In this document: positions 44,828 through 64,000 of the stretch, piece after piece
How the letters are laid out: the number at the start of each line of letters is the position of its first letter
Numbering within the stretch: the first letter of the stretch is position 1
Assembly (NCBI GenBank): GCA_018806985.1
Contig: JADANN010000198.1
Location: 729,501 to 793,500 of the forward strand
Direction: 5' to 3'
From: Angiostrongylus vasorum
Taxonomy: Eukaryota; Nematoda; Chromadorea; Rhabditida; Metastrongylidae
Length of the DNA: 64,000 nt
Position numbers and translations under genes: made by a program
The notes under the pieces: generated by a model
Told to the model about the DNA's origin: nothing
Seen by the model: only the letters and a program-made list of their open reading frames with translations
The model's database searches: none

Positions 44828-45255
44828 GTTCTATGTTATATAGTGGTTAAGTATTTAATCTGTCATAATAATGAATGGATTTGATCCCAGACAGGTTTTT
44901 CATACGCTCAGTACGAGCTACGTAGTACTACCCAAACTGAGATCAGGAAAGTGAGAAGAGATTAAAACGCGATGTCAGACAAATGAGAAGATGAGAGGCG
45001 TACAGCAAACATGAGCCATTGTACACATTGCACAAGATCTACTGTTGACCCACTGACTACAGCAATGTGAGTAACGTGTCAAAAAGATGCATGGATGTAA
45101 AGAGGGTTTAGAAGAGAAGCATCAGGTTTGAAATAGATATCACTAAATTATGGATGCTGATGATAAGAGTTTACTTCAGAAAGTAGTTTCTACCAAATAA
45201 GAAAACAGCAAAAGTTTCGATCTTAACAAGACTTCCAGTTCAAATTCTCTAGGAA

Positions 45256-48200
45256 TCAAGCCACCGAAAAGTGTTCGTAATACACATCCATAGTGTCAAG
45301 GTCTAGCATAACAAGTAGCTGAGTTTGAGAGAAACGAGGGACAGAGATCATCAGACACCTTTTCCCACAGATATTTTCGAACCATCGGGATTCTGGATAT
45401 GGTTGATTTCCAACTACCATTACATGAGGGAAAGTTCCATCCATTATGAATGGATCACGGTTTTCAAAAGGAAATCCATCAACCGTATCAGGGCAAGTGG
45501 GAGCGATATGTTGCCAACGAAGCATAAGCTCGATAAGGTCACAACTAGAGCTCACACCACTCAAGCGCCGAAGATCAGAAACAGCTCGGCCTGTAGAAGC
45601 AAGTCAATTCAGGAGAAATGGTGGCGATGACAATACTGGCACTCTGTGGTTTTTCCGATCACTCAAAGTACCGTAGTGAGTTTGTACGAAAATCATTTTC
45701 ACTGACGAATTTTAAACTGTTCCTCTCCAAAATTCACCCTCGGTGTAGTGGCAAGTACAATACATAAGAGCAAGACTAAAGGACGCGCACAGGGCCACAC
45801 GGATGATGGCCTACTACGCAATCTTAATTACCAATTATGGTTAGACGCGCCAATCAGAGTCCAGTCAGATCTATAATTCTGTGAGACGATTCTTCTCGAA
45901 TATTAGGGTAGCGTTTGATTTGCTTTTATTGAAAATTATATTCAAAGACTGACATAGTCTATCACATACATTTTGGTTAAAGACCATCGACAATTTCGTA
46001 AGAGTGAAACAAAGATACGGGGTGACTACGACGCGTACACCTTCGAAAAATTAAGCTAAGCCCACTGATTGGTTACTAATAGCGGGTATCAAATTGCGAT
46101 ATACAACTTGTTCGTCTCCCAACAAGTACAACTTGGGCTCAGAACAGGTGCGTTCATCATTTCCATCCAGAATCGTACTTGAGAGCAAACCTATGCCAGA
46201 AATCTCAACCGTTTTGCGAAAACCCAGTCACAAGGCGGCAAACGCCATTCCAATTAGCATGGGTTACCGGTGACCTTTCAACGAAATAGCACAAGAAAAG
46301 AACACTTTCAGAACTAGTAACCCTCTGAGCTAAAAAGAAAATTGTGCTCGGCAACAACGTGCTGTGAATATTGGTCATCCAAGTATCCAATGAAGTAAAT
46401 ATCTAATCAAGCACTGTGTTAAAAGTTCGTACCAGAGGTGGCTAAGATATCAATTCCAGCGAGGCTGAACTCGTACGGATTAGTGGCAAGCGTTAAAGCA
46501 GCTCCACTGGCAGAAGATCGTGGCAGACATGCACGATGTATCGGCTGCTGAGGCATCTGTTGAGAACACGGATCACCCACTCCCGGAACGAGATCGAGCT
46601 TCACTCTGTTCTGAACACAGCGTGATCTCATGAATTTGCATCTGGTTTTCTTACCACTACTCAAGATAAAAACTAAAGAATAAAAATGTACCACGAATAA
46701 AAATTGAAATATGGAACTGTTAAACATAAGTAGAAACTTACTAGATTCGTTAGTAATTGTTACTTCTTCAACATTTGTTAAAATTTATAAAGTCCACCTC
46801 AATATTAATAAAAGATAAAGCTCTCGACGTTCATCAGTCCCTGAGGGATGCGCCATGCATTCGACTTCACCAAGCATCGTTAGAGTTGGTTGAATGCATA
46901 TCTGGTCTATACAATGAGTCGCAGTGCATCAAGCCTATATATGTATCGGACCCATCTATGCATCGAGGCGGTGCTGTCATCCTCCCAGACTAGTCTAGTA
47001 GCAATCTGTCAACTCCGCAGGGATGGAGAGCTTGGTGAACCTTGGCTGTGAGATCAATTCCATGTGTATTGCAGGGCGTCTCTAACCACTGCGCTATACG
47101 CGTCCCTTCTAAATGAATATGAAATACAAATATTTGCTATCTATGGACCAACATATAGGAAAGGCTGATATCCACTCATTTGAATGATTCATTAAGCTTG
47201 TTGATGTATTTTCATTAAGGTGTAAACTTCTGTTACAGTTAAATACAACGAAACAACAATAAAGGTCTGAAAATGGGTAGAGGGTCAGGATGCACGGATG
47301 CGAAATTAAAACTCCCACCATTTAAATAGTTTGTGTAAGGCCCTCACCAATAGGTGCGTGTGGCGCAGTGGTCGGAAGCGCCCTTTAATACCCATCGGAT
47401 GGATTCCCGCGCCCCTGGCCCAATAAGCCTTCCATCACTCCGGGGTCAGCAAATTGGCGCCAAACTTGTCTGAGAAGATAGCAGCACTGGCTCGATACAT
47501 CGGTAGACCACCGCGAATCATTGTAAAGGCCAGATATGCATTCAATCACTTTCAAACGATGCTTAATGAAGTCGAATGCATGGCACAGTCCTCCGGGATT
47601 GATCAACGCCAAAAGTCTTATCCTTTTATTTTATTTATAAGGCCCTCACCAAGCGACTAAGAAAAACCCTCATTACAAACTGTATGAGTTGCCTTATTAT
47701 GACGTCATATTTGTTACCGTAAGGGCGGTTATAACTAACGCTAATCCATTAATGACATGCTAGCGGACAAATGAAACACATGGTGTTTATTTTCGACCAG
47801 ATTCAACGCTATCCAGGAATCGAAAATAATTCTCTCAAGCGCATGATATTAATCATTTATTCTACTGATTTAGTAAATTTATAAATGAATCGTGAGGCAC
47901 GAATCCTTATGACAACTAGCGTTGTCAACATGGTATCTTCAAGACAAATAATCCACTTAGTATAATCCAGCGAGTTTTATTACTTTTGCCATTAATATTG
48001 ATTCATCACCTGAACTCTGGGAACTGTAATATTTCGAGGTCAAACGAAGTTATCTACATTTCGTTTAGACCAAAATTTAGGTGACTGAAAACTAACGAGC
48101 AATTCAAGCGTGTTTTCTACCAATCAGTTGACGATTCAAAATTTCATATTAGCAACAGGAAGTTCAGAAATGCGTTATAGCTTATATAGCAGTGTAAAAA

Positions 48201-50733
48201 AACACTGCACTTTTTAATATCGAACTGGCCTCCAAAGTAGGATCTTAGGAAAACGGCTACGAAACCAAGATTGAATATCCTTGGAAATCCCTAAAAAACA
48301 ACTGTAGCAACCCTCATCTGTGAGACTACTAGTGAGTGCTATTTGCACACCCGTACCAAGAAAAAAAGAAACCTGGATTAGATCTATTGAATGAAATGAC
48401 GAACCGAAATTCTGCTGAGAAGTTCATCCAGATATGCAATTGTCTCCACATTTGAAGACGCCTCTTTGTAGCTAAGATTGAGGTAGTGGACTGAAGAAGT
48501 GAACTCGTGTGCCTATAATTCAACCGATCAGTAGATTGAGATAATTGTTGAGAAGCGAAAAAACAACATTCCTATTTTTCACTTCCAACGAAATTAGTGC
48601 AGCTATAAAACGTTGCTTAAGAAGAACCGACGTAGAGAATTCGGTAACACTAGCTAAAATATCCACTCATCCAACCACTCTAGGACACCAGGTAGTTCGT
48701 AACTGGCTGTATGACCGTCTATGTATAACGCAGAATTGCATAATTCCTCCAACGGTAGAGATGGTGATTATCAGGTACGGTTCATTTGCTCTCTTGTAAA
48801 GCGAATGGGGACGAACACTTTAGGGAAACGGGTAGACCCTCTGCATCAGTACAAAAGAACTCCTAGTCGGTAAACATAAAGCTAAACCAAATAAACGTAG
48901 ATCAAGGGCCTCTGTGGCGGAGTGTGTAATGCCCGAGCCCCCGGAAAGGGCAACTGTGGTCCGATCTGCTCTGGGATCCAAGTTTTGCGAATACCGCAGC
49001 ATCACTGTGGTTGTGATTCACATCACACCCTCCCTACGGTGAAAAATTATAGTAGGCAGAAAATAAAAAGGATAACAAAGTACGGATAATTATCCAACCT
49101 GATCAAGGGCAATACTATCCCCTAACACAATTACTCTATCGATTCGACGCGATAGTGATGTCGGATCACAAGTAGGAGACAATTCACAGTTTAGCCAACG
49201 GGACATCAATTCGAACGCTGTAGTGACACTTGCCTGAACTGAGGTAGAAGTTCTTATACGAAAGAAATGCAAGGAATTGCAAATGATATTCTTCCATTCT
49301 AAGAAAGGAAAACTATCACTTGCATTGTCAACTGCATTGCTGGTAAGCTCAAGACCAGACAAGAATGCCACCACTCCACCGGTTTTCTTCGTGGGCCAAG
49401 AGTTTTGAGGACACGGTGTCGGCCATACTATCCTTTCAACATTGAAGACATCCGACTTCACCTGAGAGGTCTACTTCTTAGCAGTGTATGGACGAGTATT
49501 GTGTGCAAAAAAGAAAAAGGTATACTTGTGAACCATATAGTCCCACAGTACATCCGGTCGCCACTTCATCCATTTTTATGTTTCCCTAAAAGTGTAAAAC
49601 GCTTCATCATTAAAAAAAAGACCAAACTGAGAACTTTTTAGTCCTACTTCTACTGATGAGATAATATGTAAAAACAGAGTTCAAAACAGAGTTTAATTAC
49701 AAGCATCTGATTACTATCACATAATAACGTACACCTCCCAACGGTTTACCGCCTCATCGTCGCTGGGAGGTGTTGCTGGGTGTCGAGCTGCGGTATACAG
49801 CGGAGGGATTCATCCTCCCAGCAGGGTTTCCCAAGTTGAGAAGGAGTCTGGTGGTTCCATCGGGAAGCTCAGCCAAAGCCAATACCAGGATCCACTACCG
49901 CCCTGGTACCAAACTAGTCGCATGGTGGCAGATCTCCCGCTGATCCACAAGGGCCGCGACTGCCTCTAATGATGATGAGGCAGACTTTGGCCAGGATGAC
50001 CTCCAGACTCCAGGGAACCACAATGACTAAACCAGCAAAAGTCCGAAAAAAATGGATATTATGCTGGAGACCGCACAACCAGTGAAGACGGGCCATCCAA
50101 GTATCCAAGTAATAACGTACAACACAAAACCAAAGACTAAAATCCTTCACATGTTTTTTATAGGAATCAAATATATTGCAAATAGTGTAGTAAGAAAATA
50201 CCCACTTCTAATTTAACAATCTGTTTTTCGTCTTCAAATTCCAAAAAGTCTCTGCTTGATGCAGTCGAGATCACTTCACTTTCGTCATAGTCTTCTGGTA
50301 CAATCAACTCTTCTTCTGCGATCTCCTACAACCATAGCTCATTCTTTCTAGAGAATTCCCATAACAAGACCAATAGAATTGTCAGAACTCACTTTCAAGA
50401 CACTAGGCCTTGTGCTGATTCTCTTCGTAATTGTTCCAATCACGAAGGCCTTCTCAAATAATTCTATGTCCTCCAACTGCTTATATTCTATCTCTTCTCC
50501 TAATTACGAAAACAGTGCTACTTCTGTACAACCTCTCCTAAGCTATAGAAATTGTGCTCCATACCTATCTGTTTCTTTCCGGCATCAAGAATCATCGGCT
50601 TAAGTGCCTGCAACCTAACCACGTATATGTGGTTGTACTGCCGCTCAAAAGCGTTTTGTTTATCATCTGCTGTTAGTGTGAATTTTTTGGACCTATTCGT
50701 ATATTCGAGACGAATACGATCAATCCTTACCAT
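45256..50733 (-). CDS. pold-2: DNA polymerase delta subunit 2 (small B subunit), complete 8-exon model
   Basis: Accessory subunit that links the catalytic DNA polymerase delta to its other subunits; an OB fold plus a catalytically inactive phosphoesterase-like domain. Exons: 50565-50733, 50393-50499, 50206-50325, 49526-49585, 49099-49461, 48405-48512, 46433-46610, 45256-45590. Phases close throughout: 1,440 nt, 479 residues (human about 469). Matches along the whole length: RQYNHIYVVRLQALKP (QYNQQYASIYTHRLQMLRP in human), KAFVIGTITKR, DEVATGCTVGLYGSQ, DRVIVLGDSI, LDLVPGVGDP, QQPIHRACLP, TNPYEFSLAGIDILATSG, WQHIAPTCPDT and PHVMVVGNQP. The donor of exon 6 is GTTCGT. The gene lies about 1 kb downstream of sec-24 on the same strand. 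Introns hold SINE-like copies: A6 and A7 (facing each other), one family C and one family B copy. Confidence 0.93.
46797..47106 (-). repeat. Family A SINE-like element, copy A6
   Basis: Minus-strand copy in the pold-2 intron between exons 6 and 7: GGGACGCGTATAGCGCAGTG head, ATGGAATTGATCTC, GGTGAAGTCGAATGCATGG and GATGAACGTCGAGAGCTTTA tail. More diverged than A7, with an insertion in the middle. Confidence 0.68.
47350..47642 (+). repeat. Family A SINE-like element, copy A7
   Basis: Plus-strand copy: GGTGCGTGTGGCGCAGTGGT head, GGATTCCCGCGCCC, GGCGCCAAACTTGTC, CGATACATCGGTAGACCACC, and the TTAATGAAGTCGAATGCATG ... GATTGATCAACGCC tail. It lies in the same pold-2 intron as A6, in opposite orientation about 245 bp away. 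Confidence 0.72.
48905..49065 (+). repeat. Family C-related element with a tRNA-like head, in a pold-2 intron
   Basis: Head GGGCCTCTGTGGCGGAGTGT, GCCCCCGGAAAGGGC, GGGATCCAAG; then the family C 3' module AGTTTTGCGAATACCGCAGC, TGGTTGTGATTCACATCACA and AATTATAGTAGGCAG. The head differs from the 6.2 kb version, so a common tail is attached to different tRNA-like heads. Confidence 0.58.
49737..50118 (+). repeat. Family B interspersed repeat, copy B6, in a pold-2 intron (antisense)
   Basis: CAACGGTTTACCGCCTCATC, GTCGAGCTGCGGTATACAGC, CAATACCAGGATCCACTACC, GTCGCATGGTGGCAGATC, GGCAGACTTTGGCCAGGATG, CCACAATGACTAAACCAGC, ending CATCCAAGTATCCAAGTAAT. Between pold-2 exons 3 and 4. Confidence 0.73.
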
Positions 50734-51754
50734 TTTTGTTATTGCAATCGCACTAATCTATCTACACTTCTCATAACGGGCGTGTGTAGCGCAGTGGTCG
50801 GAGGTGTTCTGCAACACACACGTGGAATCGATCTCTGCGCCCATGGCCAGCCAAGCCTTCCATCCCTTCGGAGTCCGCAAATTGGCACCAGATTTGCCTG
50901 GGAGGATACCATTGCTGGCTCGATACATCGGCAAGACACCGGCAGTCAGTGTAAAAGCCAGATATCCATTCAATCACCCCCAAACGATGCTTAATGAAGT
51001 CGAATGCATGGCGTATCCCTCAGAGATTGACCAAGGTCGAGAACTTTAGGGTTTTTTATACTTCTCACACCGTAATTATACAGAGTAATAGAAGGTTTAT
51101 GACACCTAAAGGATACGATACTGCACAAATATTTAATAATTTATTAAGCAGCATGGAACAGACGTGTTCCTTCAGTTGCAAAAAGAAAATCTTTTTCGTG
51201 AAATATTCTATTACCCTTCTCCTCCCATACTTATTTAACATACTAATACGATGATGCATGAAGTAGAGACAAAGTGAATGCCATAAAGAAAAGAAAAATG
51301 GAAAGAAAAACAAGGGAGAACGGTAGGCACGGTTGAAAACGCCAATGTAGAGCGGATAACATAAAATTAGAAGATCTCACACAACAATCTTTGGACTACT
51401 CACGCAAATCCCAAGACGCGTAATATATAAAACCCACCTAGGAAGGAAAAACTGTAATTGTTTTGTCAATCTAACAACGGATTGAGCATATCACATCGTA
51501 TAGGAACAGATACTCCAGAATAGGGAAACTAGAATGATCACACGCATCACACGCTTAGAAAAGAGAAGACGAAACAACAAGGAAAGGACTGCACCATACA
51601 TAAAACGAAAGCAAGAAACATAATCGATAAATAGTTCTCGATACTCTTGTTAAGCTAACAAATTCCTTATCTCACGATGAATATAACATAAGAAGTCCAC
51701 ATATGACATGACGTTTGGCCCAGAACGATCCTAAAAACAATTTTAGAGGTTTGG
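50734..51754 (-). promoter_or_regulatory. Spacer between sec-24 stop and pold-2 start, candidate operon intergenic region
   Basis: The spacer is 1,021 bp, of which about 285 bp is SINE copy A8. On the minus strand an AGATTAG acceptor-like site lies just before the pold-2 ATG (about 20 bases), consistent with trans-splicing to a downstream cistron. No other gene is seen in it; a long AT-rich stretch (51,060-51,750) precedes. Confidence 0.35.
50775..51062 (+). repeat. Family A SINE-like element, copy A8, between sec-24 and pold-2
   Basis: Plus-strand copy: GGGCGTGTGTAGCGCAGTGG head, GGAATCGATCTCTGCGCCC, AAATTGGCACCAGATTTGCC, CGATACATCGGCAAGACACC, TTAATGAAGTCGAATGCATG, GATTGACCAAGGTCGAG. It accounts for more than a quarter of the roughly 1 kb spacer between the sec-24 stop and the pold-2 start. 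Confidence 0.72.
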
Positions 51755-61046
<9,292 letters not shown>

Positions 61047-61544
61047 TGCCTCCTAAGAGAAATTTTGAAAAAAAAGCTCTAATATATGCAATTCGATGGA
61101 GATCATGAACCTATCAAGCACAAGAGGACCAAGTCGTAGAAAAACCAGATGGGCTACGGGTCACAATACAAACTTAAAAGCAAGGACAAAGAAACACCAC
61201 AGCACAGTACTACTTCAACTCGATTGTACAACACTCCAAATAATCCAAAGTAATCTTGGCAACGCTCCAGGTTCCATGTCACTGGCACAAAGAACTGGGA
61301 TCGACGACGGATATCAGGGTCTTCCATGTGGGACCAAGATCGACTTGCTGCGTGGATGTCCGTTTCCTTTGCTTTTCACTCCAGTTAAGTTCTATACTCG
61401 TTAGTTGTTGTTCTACTTTTGTTTCAAACCAAGTGGTTAAAATTATTTCGTACAAGTCACAGTTTGTACGTCTTTGTGTTTACCTATTGAAACAGCAGAA
61501 ATCTTTTAATAACTCAAAAACCGGCTTTCTGTAAACCTCGACGT

Positions 61545-62010
61545 CGATGATCGATATATCGATTTATACGTTCTTATGAATTGTTCTGACAGATCAGCTC
61601 AACACCAGTACCTGGACCCACCACTGTCCCGGTATCTTACTAGTCACATGGTGGCAAATTTCTGTCTGATCCACAAGGACGGCGATGCCTGTGGTGGTGA
61701 AGACCTGGGGCAGACTTTGGCCAGGCTGACCTTGGGATTCCAGGGAACCACGATGGCTTAACCAGCAAATCTCCGAAAAATGGAGGTTATCTGGTGCCCA
61801 CACGACCAGTGAGGACGAGCCATTCAAGTACCAATTGTTGTCGTTGTTGGTCGACTGCCCAGTCCCGCTCGTAACAGCATGGCTCTGAGAAAGGCGAAAT
61901 CGCCGAGACGTCATCGGCCATCGATCAAAAATAACAACAGCTACAACAACGACAACTATACCAACTTCGCATCAGCTCAACCAGATCATTCCATAAGAAC
62001 ATATGAACAT
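61545..62010 (+). repeat. Hammerhead-type hairpin element interrupted by a family B repeat
   Basis: The left arm (CGATTTATACGTTCTTATGA, GATCAGCTCAAC, to about 61,604) and the right arm (CTTCGCATCAGCTCAACCAG, CATAAGAACATATGAACAT, ending about 62,010) form inverted repeats of the hairpin family. The centre near 61,884-61,916 has GGCTCTGAGAAAGGCGAAATCGCC with GAGACGTC, a decayed core. The left half is split by family B sequence from 61,605 to 61,840. The sec-24 gene starts about 500 bp away, on the other strand. Confidence 0.6.
61605..61840 (+). repeat. Family B interspersed repeat, copy B8, nested in a hairpin element
   Basis: Starts inside the family (ACCAGTACCTGGACCCACCA), GTCACATGGTGGCAAATTTC, GGGGCAGACTTTGGCCAGGC, CACGATGGCTTAACCAGC, end CATTCAAGTACCAATTG. 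Flanked on both sides by arms of the hammerhead-type hairpin element. Confidence 0.7.
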
Positions 62011-62084
62011 ACAAATTCGTGTTCACTCCACCAAGTATTTAAATATTTGTTGAAGTTTCGCTAACTTATTACAACGACCAATAT

Positions 62085-62240
62085 AAACACAATAATGGTG
62101 AGATTTTTGCAAAAGTCCAGACCGCAGGTATCTGCGGTGGGGAACGGACGCGCTATTACCCTTTACAGGCCTAACGCGTTTAGCACCACACCATGCGGAT
62201 CCTTCGTTTCACCTGTCTCTCAGCTAATTCTAGGCCAGTA
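62085..62240 (-). repeat. Family C element, minus-strand copy
   Basis: AATGGTGAGATTTTTGCAAA, GTATCTGCGGTGGGGAACG, GACGCGCTATTACCCTTTAC, CCACACCATGCGGATCC, CACCTGTCTCTCAGC. Same boundaries as the 17.6 kb copy. Confidence 0.68.
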
Positions 62241-63299
62241 TAAAGTTTAAGTGTTTTTGCTATTTGATCGGGCTGTTTTAAGAAATAACTAGGTGAAGGC
62301 CTACTCCATTAACTGTTTAGTTATCAGCTTCACAGTTGACTAGACGTGGACTGAGAAATGACTTGAATCGTTCAGTTTCTCACTATTCCGTAGTTCGACG
62401 GCAATTTAACATTAGACCTTTGTAAGTAGCACCGTGATTCCGACGCTTTAAAAGCTGATCAACATGCTTCCTTGCTGCTTTCTTGAAATTGTTGATGTTT
62501 AGGTCACTTTAACTTCGTTGTATGTCTGAGGACGTATTAATGCAGCTCTTATCGTTTTCTAAGTTTTTTTAAAGATAATGATTGCTTCATTGCAACGTCG
62601 CACAGTCAAGTGCATAACTATACAGTATCTACAGTTGAGGGAACGATGAGTTATCCAATTCGAAATCTCCAAGACGTAAGCATCTCTACAAGGATACACA
62701 ATCGTCGCCTTCTTGGGAACTTCACGTTCCTGTCACACAGTTCTTACAATCTCGGATACTTGAATGGCCCGTTCTCACTAGTTGTGAGGGCTCCAGCAAA
62801 ATTTCCATTTTCTTACTTCTCAAAAATATAGTCCTTACTTCCTTTAATTGTTAAGCTAACACAAGGCTGACAAAGATGTTTATTCGACTGTTTCCACGTT
62901 ATTTTGAATCGCTACGACATATTTTATTCATGGAGGTTTAAGTTTACCATCCATTGAAAACTGCTGCCCAGCCTAGTTTTATCATCATATTATCAAAAAT
63001 ATCACTCGTATTTTCCATCAGATACATCACACTGTGTACCTTTTGCTCCGTAAATTTCTACGGTCTTACACCCAAATATTGGTTTCTCTAAGAACTAATG
63101 TCCGAACTCAACCTACATTTTCAAAGGGGCATATTTTAGCCGGAATAAACATCAATGATTGTTCGAAATAAAATCCATTAGAATCTACACATCTTCTGCC
63201 TAAGAGACAACTTCCTCCATGGCAGTTGTGTGAAATCCTGGACTTCTTGAGGAGATGAAGTCACAGAAGGTAGTCTGCCCTGCTGATGACACAGTTAGA
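62241..63299. other. Intergenic; no gene seen
   Basis: AT-rich DNA with one short family B fragment (62,752-62,815) and no coding signal. Confidence 0.5.
62752..62815 (-). repeat. Family B fragment, copy B9
   Basis: Plus strand ATACTTGAATGGCCCGTTCT, CACTAGTTGTGAGGGCTCC, AGCAAAATTTCC is the reverse complement of the last 60 bases of family B (CCGCACAACCAGTGAAGACG, GGCCATCCAAGTAT). Confidence 0.55.
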
Positions 63300-63460
63300 A
63301 CAAAGAAAACTGTCTGAGAGGAAGTTAAAGCAAGGGCCTCGATGGTACAGTGAAAAACCCGCCAGCCACCGAAGGATAATCTCGGGTTCTAATCCGGTCT
63401 GGGATCCAAGTTTTGCAAATATCTCAACACCACTGTGGTTGTACTTTGCGCTCTTTAACA
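63300..63460 (+). repeat. Family C-related element with another tRNA-like head
   Basis: Head CAAGGGCCTCGATGGTACAG, CTCGGGTTCTAATCCGG (box B-like GGTTCTAATCC), then GATCCAAGTTTTGCAAATAT, CTCAACACCACTGTGGTTG. As at 48.9 kb, the 3' module is shared and the head is different. Confidence 0.55.
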
Positions 63461-63924
63461 CTTTCTTGACCCCATACCCCGAGCCGATTGTGCTGCTTAC
63501 GTCTGAATTTGAATTGGTATATTTGTCGAAACTACTGCTGTTTTGACATCGTAAATCTTAACTTTCGAGTTTTGTCAGAAACAATTTCTAATCCAGTTAT
63601 ATGGAATGAAAGTGCATAAAGTGAGCTACTGCAGTTATATTTAATGCTACAGTACTCGAAAACAAAACCATTGCTGGAACATATGCAGAAAATGGAGCTA
63701 CAAATCGAATGTTGATTTCCGGACAAATGACTATAAGTGGTTGGTATTCATGCGAGTTATTGCTACCTTTGAGTTCTATATAATATGTGCTTATTTAAAA
63801 TGTTAATCCCGGACGTTGGAGAGAAGCAAAGCGCAAGCTGAAATGTGTTGCGCCCATTTCTATTCCACTTCAGTGTGTTTTATACCAAATTTACTCGATA
63901 TTCAAGTTCCTAAGTCACCGTATT

Positions 63925-64000
63925 TTTAATGAGCTGACACGAGGTTGTTAATATAACATTTATTTCACAAACGTTAATGTTTCTGAGAACTTCTTGCCTT
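63925..64000 (-). repeat. Penelope-type repeat end cut by the window edge
   Basis: GAGCTGACACGAGGTTGTTA then TTTATTTCACAAACGTTAA and TTTCTGAGAACTTCTTGCC is the same terminal layout as at 40.86 kb (GAACTGACACGAGGTTGGG ... CTAACGTTTCGGC). The element must continue beyond 64,000. Confidence 0.5.

Noticed and set aside
45325..45676. Plus-strand ORFs of 76-101 residues
   Set aside because: Shadows opposite the last pold-2 exon, which has clear homology and phase.

Overview
This is a eukaryotic window from a nematode, most likely a strongylid (hookworm-type) parasite. The evidence is five conserved worm genes with many short exons, T-rich TTTCAG-type splice acceptors just upstream of several start codons (compatible with trans-splicing), interstitial copies of the nematode telomere hexamer TTAGGC, RTE-type and Penelope-like retroelement remains, and a dense load of short interspersed repeats. 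No prokaryotic features were seen. Species assignment is inference.

Layout. (1) 542-11,564, minus: a complete ELKS/CAST active-zone scaffold gene (elks-1) in 19 exons; its introns hold a degraded RTE retrotransposon (about 3.0-4.6 kb) and copies of four repeat families. A possible 5' exon lies near 13.8-13.9 kb. (2) 14-34 kb: a gene-poor, repeat-rich stretch with a 72-bp telomere-like tandem repeat, a hairpin element, one candidate small secreted peptide (18,512-18,661), tRNA-derived SINE-like elements, and Penelope-like element debris carrying hammerhead-ribozyme-like motifs (22-31 kb). (3) 34,315-39,048, plus: a Storkhead-box (STOX/HAM-1) winged-helix gene. (4) 42,095-44,827, plus: inositol polyphosphate multikinase. 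(5) 45,256-50,733, minus: DNA polymerase delta small subunit (POLD2). (6) 51,755-61,046, minus: COPII coat protein SEC24 (C/D type). Sec-24 and pold-2 lie head to tail on the same strand about 1 kb apart and may be co-transcribed. (7) 61.1-64 kb: repeats only, including a hairpin element split by another repeat.

The gene models were built by hand: each exon junction was checked for GT/AG (on the gene strand) and for matching codon phase. Phases close for all five genes, giving predicted proteins of about 673, 388, 309, 479 and 1,082 residues. The genes have unrelated roles (synapse, asymmetric neuroblast division, inositol phosphates, DNA replication, secretion). From memory their C. elegans counterparts are all on chromosome IV, with sec-24.1 and the POLD2 homologue on the same cosmid (F12F6), so the linkage may be ancestral; this needs checking.

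At least four short interspersed repeat families (here A-D) account for most of the spurious ORFs. The most notable non-genic signal is the repeat family with a CUGAGGA / GGCG-loop-CGCC / GAAAC / GUC core, which reads as a hammerhead ribozyme and lies beside recognisable GIY-YIG endonuclease remains of Penelope-like elements.
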